64,000 bases of DNA. It comes from Corbicula japonica. Its lineage: Eukaryota > Mollusca > Bivalvia > Venerida > Cyrenidae. Each line of letters starts with the position of its first letter. Positions within the stretch are counted from its first letter, which is position 1. The stretch lies in NCBI GenBank assembly GCA_038501625.1, contig JAZAYU010000183.1, positions 186,001 to 250,000 on the forward strand, written 5' to 3'. The notes under the pieces were generated by a model. The model was not told where the DNA came from. It ran no database searches and worked only from the letters and a program-made list of their open reading frames with translations. Below are positions 1-11,705 of the stretch, piece by piece. A program made the position numbers and the translations under genes.

Positions 1-3000
1 CCATTAAGCTTTCGATGACATTTCGAGAAGAAATTTAAATTATCTTGAATAAGTCATTTTTTTAAAACACTTGACAATGTCGCACCGAATGCACTTCGCC
101 ATCAAACTGATTGCAATCATTGTTTAGGTGTGGATACATAGGGGTACATGATCAAAAGGTTGCTAGAAACCGTTTTGGGGGCAGCAATACTTGATTTTCA
201 TGTTCAAGTTGGACATTATTCTGTAACTTTCCAGACTCTCCCGAAGGAACTCAGTTTCTGGAAATCGTTTACTGTAGTATCATTTCATTTCGCGGGGACG
301 AATTTTCGCGCAAAACCCGTAAATGACAAATTCGCTAGGGCATACAATCGCGCAACTGTATTTTCTCAGAAAGAAACTGTTAAATGGTTAAATATCGCTG
401 CGCTTGAATTTAGCGCTTTTGCCGAAGCGCGAAATCAGCGAATTTCAAAATTAAACCCGCGCGAAATAAAATGATTTAACAGTACTCCACCTTTACTGTG
501 ACAGTAAATATAGTGTATTGTGGCGTATTTTTTCATGTACATTTAATTTAATGATTTTTTGTTTTAAAGACATGTTTCGTGTTTCTTAAATTCTTGTTTG
601 AGTTGACTAAAAAACCTTTTAATTACAGTTTAAATTATTGTTTGAAATTTGTCGACAAATGTTAATACGAAATCCTAAAAATAAAAAGTACAAAATTTCA
701 CACTAAGGCTTCCCACCGAAACCAAGGAACTTATGATGAATAAATATAAATAAGATGCACAAACGAAAACAAATTGCAAAAGTACCACAAACTTTTTACG
801 AAAATAATCATCTCGGTTTGACTGTATTTTAAAATGTTTGTTTCGTAATAATATAAATATTTTATTCGTATGAAGTGAAGTAGAACTTTCTGGTATAGAG
901 TTTACAATGTTTTGGCTAGAACGAAAATCAGTTTTTTGCATGTTAAACTTAATATAGCATGAATGACACTTTTACGTGCATACACATTGTATATTTCTTT
1001 TTTCAAGACATACTTTCTTTAAAATTATTGTGTTTTTGTTTTTGCTGTTCTTTTGGGGGTTGTTTTGGAAGTTGAAATTATACAATTTTACTATATAATA
1101 TGACGTCATTATGTATAAAACTTTACGTAATAATTTACACACGTGGCTTCATTGACGTGCACATCAGACATCTAAGACGGGGAATGAAAATGAATTATTT
1201 AGCACTCGAGACTAATTCCAAAAAATGTTCATACTTTTTTAAATAGAGCTGATTTTAATTTTGACAAAGGACGTTATGTTTCCACAAAGTTCTATTAAAA
1301 ATGTATGAACTGCTTTATGTCCCTTATATCGGTTTATACAGTCTTAAGAGGTAATTTCAACTGATTGCTTGGTATGGAGTTCCAGGTTATTATTCCCTAA
1401 ATTACCCTACTAGAAAATGAATCTTGTTGCATCAATAGCCGTTTGTCTTATTTCCGGCAATTTCGCATTCAGTTTATTACTGAAACGAAGTGTTTAACTG
1501 TTTGAACGCTTTATGCGATCTTGGTGGATAATTAACAAACTAAGAATAGCTTAGAACGTAATGAACCTTCATTGTTTCCTGTTTCACACACATTTTATTT
1601 TTTCGTAAAGGAGGACTTTTGTTTCATGGAATGACAAATACTTCTTACTTCATACGAAACGGGCGTTGTTATTTCACACAAGGGAACTAACTTTCCCTGG
1701 CTTCAAATAAGGATTAAATTGGTCTGTTACAGATACAGTAATTGTATTTATCAAGTATGACATTATTTGGATTATTTAAAGTGTCTAAAATTACTTCCCA
1801 TGTTGACTGTAATGTTTTTTTCATTTTCAGATGAACGCTTTAAATTTTCGAAACAGTTCTTATGTTGAACTAAGTATACTCAATAAATTCAACGCTACGC
1901 CCAATAGAAAAAGATAATGTTTGTCATTTTAAAATTCTCTCTCCGATTGGTTGAAATTAATATCAGTCTCCAAATCGGACCAATCAGATACTAGAGTTTT
2001 GAAACTGGTCTCAAATGTTGGTAAAAAAATTTCAGTGTGTCAGTAATCAAATAAAATATTTCCAAGACGGAAAACATTTAACTGGTTTAGTAGAGGAAAC
2101 ACCAGTGGCTGCAAATAATTACCTTTGAATGTCAACGCTTTTAGTCTCTACCAATCAGCACACTGATGATACTGTTCTTAGATTCTTCAGACAGGAACGA
2201 TTTAACCCACGTCCACCGTGAACCTATATTAAATCTATCTACTACGGCATCATATAATTGAGATCGATAGGGTGTAATTACAATATGTCAAATGTATTCT
2301 AGGGCAATAAATACAAAAAGGTTCTTTTAAAAAATGATGTAGCGGACATGTTGCGTTTTCGCAGAAAGAATTTTGTTGTAAGTGCGTTCATACGGAATAC
2401 TGAACGATTTTATAGTCAATGAGAACTAAAACCAAGTACTTGTACTTTAAGGTGCATTGTCACGTATCAGAACGAAAATAAAAGTGTTTTCAAATATCAA
2501 AATTTATCATGTCAACTGTGGACTACCTGTAAACAATGTAAATGTGATGTAATTATTTATATTAAATTTTAGTCTTACAACGTCAACTTTCGAGACAAAT
2601 AATTTAAAGCCAAAATTTCTGTAGCGTCACAAACGCCGTAAAATTGAAACATACCACTTTTATATTGTTTGTTTTTTTCAAAATATTCTGAAGTATATAT
2701 GTGAGAATGCTCTCTGATATTTGAGTATATACTCAATCTGAGTTTTCATAGTTCTAGAATCCGAATTATGTGGATATCAATGTTTCAAAAGTAATACATG
2801 TATGAAACATATTTATAAAACCTTACTGCACAAAGTAAACTGTATATGGCAAGCATTTTCAAGATATCACTTAGAGCCGAGGTGTTACAAGTATTACTTT
2901 CGTCATTGAACTGTCATCGATAATAAAGAAAAAAGAAAAATCTCTTAAATGGAAAAAATGCATTTCAATAAAACTTTGCTCGAATAAATGTTGTTAATGT

Positions 3001-3265
3001 ATCTTTATTTGACATACGTTAAGAAAAGTTTAAACAGTACAGAAAAATAGCTAGACCTAAAAATTCCGTGAAATTCTTTTTATTTCCAAAGACAAAAATA
3101 TAAGCAATACAAAAAATAATTAAATGCCTACATGAGTAATATGTTACTGACAACAATATGTAAGGTCATTTTTTTCTAACAAATGTATACAATATGAGAT
3201 ATCTTTAAAATTAATAACAAAAATTTATGTTGATGTCTCTCTTCATAAATGCCCCAATATTATAA
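1..3265. other. No supported gene
   Basis: This AT-rich stretch has no ORF with recognisable protein character. The longest, at 148-474, lies in low-complexity sequence with CpG-containing TTTCGCG motifs that recur in inverse orientation near 56540-56590, so it looks like repeat DNA. A segment at about 2985-3175 recurs in diverged form at about 37275-37460. Part of a palindromic MITE seen again at 6.5-7.5 kb may be present near 1940-2020. Confidence 0.6.
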
Positions 3266-3269
3266 AACT

Positions 3270-3352
3270 GACATTAGAAGAACAGGGGGTAGAGCGTCGG
3301 ACCATATCCGGAGATTGCGGATTCGAATCCAACCAGGGATGAGATTCGTCTG
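3270..3352 (+). repeat. tRNA-like SINE fragment
   Basis: GGTAGAGCGTCGG resembles the D-arm/box A region of a tRNA, and GGATTCGAATCC downstream resembles box B and the T-loop. No complete cloverleaf with paired acceptor stem is evident, so I read this as a tRNA-derived SINE head or a tRNA pseudogene. Confidence 0.45.
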
Positions 3353-4224
3353 CAGTTCTCCAGTCCACATTCGGCTCGAGTACTGGTTTGCAACCCAAGA
3401 AGCAGTCATCGAGTGTCATTAATATAAGTTGAAATAACTTCACAATCGATGTTAAATAAATTAGTTTTAACCAAATATCAAACATCTGATGCTAAAATGG
3501 TGATAAGTTTCTGGTCTCGAGTTATATCTTTGGCAAAGAACTCAGTCTGAACTTGAATAACGAAAATAAGCTTTCAATCATGACTGCACCTATAAAGTTC
3601 CATTCTCGGTCTTGTAAAACACCTAAGTGACAACACATATTACATCATCCATCAATTAAGATAAAGTTTCTCGAGAGAATGCCTTCATTGACAGAAAAAA
3701 GCGATCAATATATCAACATCTTATATTATTTATTAAAGCCTAGAAACTTGGAAAACTTTTTGATATGGTAAAATCTAGTTTTGTCGTAGATTAGCGTTGA
3801 AAGCCGAAGATTGCCTATTGATTTCAGCAGTGTAATTTCGCATTTTGGATTCGCAAAACAATGTTAACAAAAGTGTCTCTGTGCTAAGAATACAGCCTTT
3901 GATGACAAATATGCTTCACAAACAGCCACTAAAACCATGCCATTTCGAGAGATATTTGAAAGGTATTATTTTTACATATGGTATTTAATAGTAAATCGAA
4001 AATAATATATGTCTTTTCTATGCCAAAATTGACGTTACGTTTCGCAAGTATTCCCCTTTTTTAATAATCCACATACAATAACTAAACTATTACTCAAAAG
4101 CATATTAGTTACGATATTTTTTATTAAAAATAAATATTAATTACATTGTTATCTGTAACTTCCTCGTCATATTATTATACTCTATATAAGTTGACTAAGT
4201 AAATTTCTCATCAATATTTACCAC

Positions 4225-4445
4225 TATAGTAGTCGAGCGCGCACCTGATAGGTCAAAGACCACTACAATGAAACCTTTCTATTCAGACACTTTTGGGACT
4301 CGACAAAGTGGTATTAATAGTGGAGTGGTCTTAATTCCGGGATAGAAGTAAGTGCAAAACTGGTAAATGGGGCATTTAAAAAGTGGTCTTATTAAATGGG
4401 TGGTCTCAATTTTGGGTTGTTTTTATGAGCGATCCAAGACGCATT
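4225..4445. repeat. Dispersed repeat rich in GTGGTCT
   Basis: Repeated phrases such as GGTCAAAGACCACTAC, AAAGTGGT and GTGGTCTCAATTTTGGG resemble sequence at 35385-35530 and the TIR element at 6733-6908. Ends are not defined. The adjoining stretches 3353-4224 and 4446-5046 show nothing I can name. Confidence 0.4.
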
Positions 4446-5046
4446 ATGTCGTTGTCTGTGCCATGTGGCGAATGTAAAAGGTCTCCCCATACTTTGAATC
4501 AGTGTTGTGATTATGTTTAATCTAATCTCTATTACCTTATAATATATTTATTTAAAACTTGCTCCTATTGATAAGTAAACTTGTAGAGAAAACGCGCGCT
4601 GGTGGCACCCAATTTTGATCCACTTGGAGATTAGAAGTAAAAAACTGATACTTGTCATCGGTCACTATTTCCTATTTGAATCTCCATACTTAGACAACAT
4701 TTACATAATTCTGTTTCCACACTGTAGTGCACATATAACGAAAGACTTGCCAGTAAAGTCATTATCATTAGCACATAGACGTCTATCTTGTTCAGGAAAT
4801 TGCCTGAACAATTAGATTGTCAAGAACGTATTTCGTAGCTTAATGTCACATCTTGTAGAAAAGTGAAATATGCACAAAAGAATTAGCCGCATTCAGAAAT
4901 ATACCCACAACACACATGTACACACAGCAAAACGTACACAAAATGTTGAAAACATGTGTTTAAAGAGAACACCAACATTCAGAAAACAACGTAAAATTAA
5001 AAAAGGTCGACAGGAAAAGAAAAATAGAGGATACAACATGAGTGAT

Positions 5047-5156
5047 CATTTTATACTGAAATTATTTAACGAGTCGTCTAAATCGATATAAAACGAGGCA
5101 TTTGTCGAGTTTTATATCGATTTAGATGACGAGTTTAATAATTTCAGTATAAAATG
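5047..5156. repeat. Long perfect-type hairpin (48-nt arms)
   Basis: Bases 5047-5094 are almost exactly the reverse complement of 5109-5156, separated by a 14-nt loop. The arms read CATTTTATACTGAAATTATT and onward, and the mirror ends in GTATAAAATG. Only one or two positions are unpaired. It could be a foldback MITE core or a recent inverted duplication, and it does not overlap any supported gene. Confidence 0.8.
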
Positions 5157-5177
5157 AACACGAATATTGTGTTCTAT

Positions 5178-5935
5178 TTATCACATACCCTGAAAAGGCA
5201 AGCAAAATCCATGAATTGTCCCTTTCTATCACCTAGTAGAGCGAAATTAAAACGTGTGTAATTCGGTAGTATCGGATGTTACATAAGCTAGTTCCCAAAG
5301 AATTTATCTTACCGTTTTCCCATTTGCCAAACTAAGTATAAATAAATAAATAATATTAACTGCGCTAGAGTCTAGATAAAAAAATCTACCAGTTATAGGC
5401 TTCTGAAGGTGTGTTTAATTAAATCAATCGATCTTCTTTATGACGTCATTTGTGTAAACTTTCATAGCGGCATATGACAACATTGAAATTTGCATTGGAA
5501 TATAAACTCATAATTCGGATTCAAAATTTATCTCTTGTTGTTGTTTTTTTGTTTCGGGGATGTTGTAAGATCACACCGACGATGTTCTGGAAACGATGTC
5601 AGCGTCTGGGTAATTTTGTTTTCGATTTAAACGAAATGAAAATGGCTTTGTTGCTGTTGTTGAATTTCATCATAGACTTTCGGCGTTTTGCTATCTTACG
5701 GAATAAACAAGATGTCAGAAAGTTATATTTTCCGTGGATAATATCAATATAAGGGATGCTTAAGTTCCTTATAGAAGTTGATAACTTGCCTGATGTGGTC
5801 AGATGGCAGAAGTAAGTCATTATCATAAATTTGTTTTGATCGCTGATAACGCGGACGAATAGTGTATAACTAGTTATATATCGAAAATATATAACGGGTG
5901 TTATTACACTCCCACACCGGAAGGTATGTGATAAA
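5178..5935. repeat. Possible element bounded by short inverted repeats
   Basis: TTTATCACATACC at about 5178-5190 is mirrored by GGTATGTGATAAA at about 5923-5935. The interval holds only low-complexity ORFs. Thirteen matching bases are suggestive but could be coincidental, and no target duplication was identified. Confidence 0.3.
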
Positions 5936-6009
5936 TGCGTTTATTTATGACAATTTAAAAAAAACACCACACAAAATTGGGAAACATAAAAAATCTGACA
6001 AATGAATTT

Positions 6010-6120
6010 CAACAGGGATCTAGGGTGCACCAACCTCATTTTTTTCCCTAACGGGATCTCGTTTGAACAAACGAGTACAAGTTGCCTTGGTGATTTATCT
6101 CCAACCCTAACAGAGACTGG
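6010..6120 (-). repeat. Rep-B dispersed repeat, fragment
   Basis: The reverse complement contains the recurrent phrases found in the ~360-bp Rep-B family: the AACTTGTACTTG-like segment, the GAGGTTGGTGCACC segment and the interval between them. Full-length relatives lie at 10880, 18405, 22345, 55690 and 58545. Confidence 0.6.
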
Positions 6121-6553
6121 CATTTAAATGACACACATTATATAAACATCATTAAACAAGGTCCAGAGATTATGGAAGTTTTAAACCTCAGATTTACTGC
6201 TGTAAGTTTTCCTTGGTTTAATTATACAGTATGGGCACGAGAGGGTTTGAACATTTTCTTTCTAATTTGTCATCATTGACAACAAGACTTCATGAAACTT
6301 CACATCTGCCATTTATTTAAAAAAGCAAAGATAAGGCGAGTTCGATCGGACAATGACACGTTCACACTTGTGTTTATAACTATCTGAATAAGTCATTTAT
6401 TTTCATTTTGTGAAGTGATTCCCGCTAAGGAATATACCGAAATAATTTATCTCTATATCTGTGAAGAAGAACCATGATAGATTTTGAAGCCGTAGGGTGA
6501 ACTGATAAACAAAATGCAAATGAACGCTTTGCGATGATCCGATCAGGGCTGAA

Positions 6554-6690
6554 GATAATAAAACTGAGATTAGAAACCGGTCTCAAAAATCTCAAGCATC
6601 TGATTGGCTGAAATGGAGACAATTCTACATTTCAGCTTATCAAATCTTTGAGATTTGAGACTGTTTTCAGTAATTCTCAGTTTTATCATT
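6554..6690. repeat. Palindromic MITE, family M2, copy 1
   Basis: The left half starts ATAATAAAACTGAGATTAG and carries ATCTCAAGCATCTGATTGGC. The right half is its approximate inverse, ending CTCAGTTTTATCATT. This is one of at least four copies in the window. It has no coding capacity and resembles a non-autonomous foldback element. Confidence 0.65.
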
Positions 6691-6732
6691 TTGAAGCCAG
6701 CTCCTTCTGAGAGTAAAAACGGTTAAGTGTAC

Positions 6733-6908
6733 AGTAAAACCACCCATTAGGACCACCCCAAAATAAAAACCAAATTGATTATAAGAAAACTATTTAGATG
6801 TCCCTTTGAACAGATTTGCATTATTAATCACACATGAATAAAGACCGTCTTGCTATTAAGACCCATTTTGTCAAGATCTAGAGGTGGTCCTAAAAGCGGG
6901 GGTTTACT
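6733..6908. repeat. 176-bp MITE with TA target duplication
   Basis: The element starts CAGTAAAACCACCC and ends GGGGGTTTACTG, giving about 10 bp of terminal inverted repeat, and is flanked by TA on both sides. The TA duplication and CAGT ends fit a Tc1/mariner-superfamily MITE. The interior is non-coding and shares GGTCCT/GGACC phrases with the repeat at 4225. Confidence 0.6.
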
Positions 6909-6953
6909 GTAGTTACTTGCACAATTAGAGTCATTTCCACTTTGACCTGGTTC

Positions 6954-7091
6954 CAAGATTATAAAACTGAGACTAGACACCAATCTCAGATCTCAGCTAT
7001 CGGATTGGTTGACATTGAGTAGGATCTGTGAACAGACCAACGAGAAGCTTAGTCTGAGTCTGGTTTCCAATATCAGTTGTATAACCTTGGG
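6954..7091. repeat. Palindromic MITE, family M2, copy 2
   Basis: Imperfect inverted repeat from CCAAGATTATAAAACTGAGA to TATCAGTTGTATAACCTTGG, with a diverged centre. Same family as 6554-6690 and 7325-7455. Confidence 0.6.
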
Positions 7092-7324
7092 ACCTGCTGC
7101 CGGTTGTTCGTAAGTTAATCTCTGTGTAAAACTAAACGTGGGTTGAATTTTGTGGATTGAATTTCGAACATCACTATGGACAGTAAGATGAAACATTTTG
7201 AATACCGTTTTATGTCATAATTTAAGAGACTTGATACATGTATTCTAGTGTTTAAAAGCATTAAATAACAGCGAAAAGATATGATTCAAATTATCATAAA
7301 TACTTCTATAATTAATGACTGAAG

Positions 7325-7455
7325 GTTATAAAACTGAGATTGGAAACCAGTCTCAAATCTCAAGCATCTGATTTGCTAAAATGGCGACCAGTCGCCATTG
7401 CAGCCAACCAGATGCTTTAGATTTGAGACTGGTTTCTATGCTCAGTTTCATAACA
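7325..7455. repeat. Palindromic MITE, family M2, copy 3
   Basis: This is the best-preserved copy. GTTATAAAACTGAGATTGG on the left is mirrored by CTCAGTTTCATAAC on the right, and the centre ATGGCGACCAGTCGCCAT is itself palindromic. Predicted to fold into one long hairpin. Confidence 0.7.
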
Positions 7456-7599
7456 TCGGGCAATTATTTCTATTCTAAGTTTAACCATTACTTTTATTAC
7501 TGTTACTGTTCTAAATTTAACACTAGGTTAGTTTAACCCGATAATGAAGTTTTGAAGTGGAACGATTTTATCCCGGGTATTGGTGTAAATTATGAGTTG

Positions 7600-7735
7600 C
7601 GCTCAACTGGGCTAGGCGGCGTGGGCAGTAATATGCATTTCCATTACTGAGTTGAACAGGCTTAATCAACCCGAGCCTGCAATATTTTCATATTTGTCGT
7701 GTTCGGTTGCTTTCAAAGTTCTCTTTTCATCTATT
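7600..7735 (+). repeat. Rep-C dispersed repeat
   Basis: GGGCTAGGCGGCGTGGGCAG, then AGTAATATGCATTTCC, a CAACCCGAGCCTGCAAT segment and GTCGTGTTCGGTTGCTTTC, recur in diverged form at about 8680-8775, 9020-9060, 21835-21950 and 36815-36955. Probably a SINE or MITE family. Ends are unclear. The remaining sequence between here and 9424 has no supported gene. Confidence 0.6.
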
Positions 7736-8679
7736 TCATAAAAAATATTTTTAATATATTTCAATGAAAAAAAATCATATAAGTATATAGGGCGGAAATG
7801 ATTTGATCTTCCAGAATGTATTGTTCATTAAAAGATAGTATAATAATTGACTGAAACGTGACTTGTCTAAAGTTTCGGAAATTTGATTAATGCAAAAACA
7901 GTTTTATTTGTCTACCGTCACGACCGTCTACAAAAACCAAGAATGTAATATCCTGAAGATAAGATTCCTTACTCTCCTTACTCAGGAAAGAAAAGAAAAA
8001 TCGAGAAAGCAAGAAAACAAAACCTTGTGAAATAGAAAACATATGTGAAAAATAAGACTGGTGGCTCATTATTATAAATGACAATGCTTGAATTGCACAA
8101 AGAGACCTTTTATGGACTCAAGATGTCAAGATAAGTGATAGCCTGGAACGCTGTATTATTGACGAACTTGTTTAAATTATCAATGATTCTTATGCAATTC
8201 AATATCAGTTCTGTCATTACTTATAAATAATGGTGAAAAAAACTAACATATCAACGTATTATCAACTTAATATATAACAAGAAATGGCAGAGAATTCGGC
8301 ATATCTAGGTCAAAGCTATCAAATATGGAAACGCACGACTACATAACTAATCAACGTCGATAATAGAGATGCGTCGATAATACAGTGTTTAAGTATATTG
8401 TAAATAATGAATGCTCAGAACAGAACCAGTTTTCACGAAATATAGCATGCTCACAATCAAAACTCAAATCTTCACTGTTTTTTTTTCAAATTCTGCATGT
8501 CGGTAATACGCGTTAAATAACTGGCGAAAATGCAAATTGATTTTCCTTTTAATCATGGAAATATGCTATTATGCCCTATATACTCGTATTACTTAGCATA
8601 GCCCATTATTACTGAATATAGATTTGAGTTTAAAACTTAAAGACCGTTACGCACGATACATAATGTTTGTGGAAATGCT

Positions 8680-8775
8680 TAGTAGCGCTCAAACTGGGGC
8701 TAGGCGGCATGGACAGTAATATGCAATCCAATAGTCTCCCACGAAAAGGGTCAATTAAACTGAGCCTAAAATCAA
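8680..8775 (+). repeat. Rep-C dispersed repeat, partial
   Basis: Contains GGGGCTAGGCGGCATGGACA followed by AGTAATATGCAATCC and an AAACTGAGCCT segment, matching the first half of the Rep-C copy at 7600. A shorter remnant, AGGGCTATGCGGCGTGGACA, follows at about 9020-9060. Confidence 0.5.
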
Positions 8776-9424
8776 AACTACATTGTAAACTTATAAGAAT
8801 ATACAAGTGTACTACATGACAACAACGGCAATTTCAAAATATCATGTTTCAGTTGAGTTTGAAATCTAACTGTTTCATGATATTGGGGCCATGCATGGAA
8901 TCAAACCAGATAGAGAGATTTTAAGACTTTTTATAATATTAAGTTGTTCAAAAATAACTGTCATATCTAACCATCGTTTACGATGGGTCAAAATATTCAT
9001 TCTATTTACTTGTTATTTATTCAGGGCTATGCGGCGTGGACAATAAATATGCCTTTTTATACCGCCCAGTATGCATATCTTAATAATGTTTGTGTTTAGA
9101 GACTTTCAAACAGACACCGATACATTAAGCGTTTAAAATCGAACTAATGTCGATAATCCCCGGGGTGTCCAAGACATACTATAAATAATAGGTCATTAAA
9201 TGCTAAAAGGAAATATAATACCATCTTGAGAAAGTTAAGTGATCGAAGTGCTTTTCAAGATGGATTATATTGACAGACAATCAAAATCTCAGACAACAAT
9301 AAAAGAAGAGAGTTCCAGACTGGAACATAATAACAGCAAGTTCAGAAGACATAAACATTTCCGTTTTAATTATCTAACTACTAGTATTCAGTTACAAAAC
9401 CACTTGTTATAAGTTACAGTTTTT

Positions 9425-9609
9425 TACAAGGACACGTGTACATGTTTTTCCATATGAGAACTGATGGAGTTTAAAAAGATATTGGCTCCAGCTGGGGGCG
9501 AACCCACACCGTCACCGTCACAAAAGGCCACGTGTACATGTTTTTTCCATATGAGAACTGATGAAGTTTTTAGATATTGGCTCCATCTGGGGGCGAACCC
9601 ACACCGTCA
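9425..9609. repeat. Two-copy tandem duplication, about 93 bp
   Basis: The unit contains CACGTGTACATGTTTTTCC, ATATGAGAACTGATG, GATATTGGCTCCA and GGGGGCGAACCCACACCGTC, and occurs twice in direct orientation. The second unit runs into the SINE body at 9560-9705, so the duplication copied the box-B end of that SINE plus its flank. Confidence 0.7.
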
Positions 9610-9705
9610 CGGCGACAGCGTCTAGCATTGCAATTCCGACAACCCAAACAATTGAATTAACTGGGACAACCCAAAAAAGGTTAATCGGAGAGTCCTAATA
9701 ATTTA
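9560..9705 (-). repeat. tRNA-derived SINE, reverse orientation
   Basis: The reverse complement contains a diverged box-A segment (TTAATTCAATTGTTTGGG), the TGCTAGACGCTGTCGCCGTG middle and GGGTTCGCCCCC box B. It belongs to the SINE family best seen at 16050-16170, 41495 and 42923. Confidence 0.6.
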
Positions 9706-9883
9706 TACGTCATCATCACTGCATGACATCGGTGACGGATCGTTTTACTGAGATCTTTGCACAAACTCCTTAAACCTTAGCCCCTGGTGGCAAATTAGTT
9801 CTGCCACAGTGACTGACAATTACAATGTGGTAATACCTTACTAGGTACTATTTTTACTATTGAATGATATAAAAATATATGTA

Positions 9884-10060
9884 CAGTGAAACCTGCCTTA
9901 GCAGCAACCTGCGAATAGCAACCACCTGTATTAAACAGCCAGTTTGAATATGTCCTAAACTGGCATTTTGTTCTCATTTTAACCTGTCTCTAACAGCCAC
10001 CTGTAAAGAGCAGCCACTTTTTTCACTCCTTTGGGTGGCTGCTAAAGACAGGTTTGACTG
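9884..10060. repeat. 177-bp MITE with TA target duplication
   Basis: Ends CAGTGAAACCTGCC and GACAGGTTTGACTG form about 14 bp of imperfect terminal inverted repeat, directly flanked by TA at 9882-9883 and 10061-10062. The interior carries repeated AGCAGCCACCTGT-like phrases. Related copies are embedded in the inverted-repeat arms at about 42165-42345 and 50055-50228. Confidence 0.65.
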
Positions 10061-10879
10061 TACTATTTTAGTTCATTTTATATGCTATCATTTTCACCTT
10101 CTCTTTCTTTATTACTTGGCTATGTGGGAAGGCCGTTTTTTTCTCCGCAAATGGCTTTTCCTGGAATTCAAACTTAATGTTTTGTAAAATAAGGTACTTC
10201 TATGAAGTTTGATATAAAACATGATAATATGGTGCACCTCATGTGGAAAGTCGGCGTCATTCACAAAATGACGTCATAAAGTTCAGCAGACAACATTGTC
10301 TTAAATGCATTTCGCGATAAAATAATCTTTTTGCTGTTAAAACTGAAACATAATATGAAGGAAGACACATTTTTCCCCATGCTCCGAATTATGATTCTTT
10401 TTTTTAAATTTCGGTCTTTTGATTGTTTTCATGTTCAATATTCTGTGTTTTTCTGCAGAATATTTGAAAGAGGTAATGAACTTGGACTTCCAACAATATT
10501 ATTCAATAATTAATTAGGATGTTTCTATTTGTATCTGTATTTGAGCCGTAAATTCCGTAAGCAAGCTGAATTATCTCACATTTTACAGTCAATATATAAA
10601 ATAATTGTCATCAGATTACAAAAGGCGTACACGATTTAACTCTTCCAAAAATGGCAGCGTTCTTTCTGAAAGACTTGATTTAATTTAAAGGGTTTTCTCC
10701 TGTTTCCTTTAAAACAAGTTGGAGGAGTGGTTTCAATAAAGCTGCTACCATAGCTGCTGCCTTAGCTTTCTCAAGCTAAAGTATGTTTTCTTGATTAAGA
10801 CGATTGCATTGAAAACAACATTCAACAAACAAGTTCTACAACCGATGCGATATTCAATACTTCTACTTCATTTACTTCC

Positions 10880-11240
10880 TAAGTTGTATATGTTTGTGTT
10901 CTTTTCCATGCAACACTGTTAGTGGATGAGTGGGTTGGAGTTATTTCACCAAGACAACTTGTACTTGTTGGTTTATATGAGAACATATTGGGGGCAACTG
11001 TGAGGTTGGTGCACCAAATAACCTGGTTTAAAACCCTTGTGGCAAATTACTTTGCCACTGGCAGTTCCAAGACAGTAAACTCAATAGTTCTCTTTATCGT
11101 AAATTGTTTTTGTGTCTAATTTGAAATTGATTATCTTATAAACGAATGCTCTCTTTTCCGCCCTACGATTTGGCTGCGTGGTTAGGCTGTTTGTTCTGTT
11201 TGTGGCAATTTATCATATGCATATTTCATTTTTTCTGAAT
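10880..11240 (+). repeat. Rep-B dispersed repeat
   Basis: Near full-length copy running from TATGTTTGTGTTC through GGGTTGGAGTTATTTCACC, CAAGACAACTTGTACTTG and GAGGTTGGTGCACC to TTTTGCCACTGGC, then a diverged tail ending CATATGCATATTTCA. A 65-codon ORF at 10922 lies wholly in the repeat and is not credible. The same repeat follows both Naiad 3' ends (55690, 58545). Confidence 0.7.
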
Positions 11241-11445
11241 AAATCGTGGAACACTCTGAAAACTCGATATGCAACCATTCTCTTCTGGAAGGGTTTAATC
11301 GTGAACGCCCGGAGATTGGGGAAATCCTAGAAAGACAATTGCTAGACAGTCGCTTCGGTCAGCAATTTTATTTAGCAGAGGCATTTTTATAGAACAATGA
11401 CTCGTGAAGATGTACTTCAAAATCGACGATAACACTTAATATCTA

Positions 11446-11705
11446 GATTGATGAAAAGGGAACTGAAAGCCACCGAACACGAATAGATGAAAAGGGAACT
11501 TTGAAAGCATCGAACACGAATAGATGAAAAGGGAACTTTGAAAGCACCCGAACACGAATAGATGAAAAGGGAACTTCGAAAGCACCCGAACACGAATAGA
11601 TGAAATGAAAACTTTGGAAGACAATAATAGGCTAAAAGGGAACCTGGAAAGCCACTGAAAACGAATAGATGAAAAGGAAACTTTGAAAGCCACCAAACAT
11701 GACAA
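11446..11705 (+). repeat. Minisatellite, about 38-bp unit, about 7 copies
   Basis: The unit contains TAGATGAAAAGGGAACTTTG followed by AAAGCACCCGAACACGAA. Unit starts fall at about 11484, 11521, 11559 and 11597, spacing 37-38 bp. A degenerate version lies at about 40930-41120, and in both places it is preceded by the same sequence with GCTAGACAGTCGCTTCGGTC, so this is part of a larger mobile unit. The antisense ORF at 11436-11705 is an artefact of the repeat. Confidence 0.8.

Noticed and set aside
148..474. 108-codon ORF as a possible gene
   Set aside because: Lies in repeat-like sequence with CpG-containing TTTCGCG motifs also present near 56540-56590; no domain, no conserved pattern, no exon signals.
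11446..11705. CRISPR-like regular 38-bp spacing
   Set aside because: Whole 38-bp unit is conserved, with no variable spacers; it is a minisatellite.
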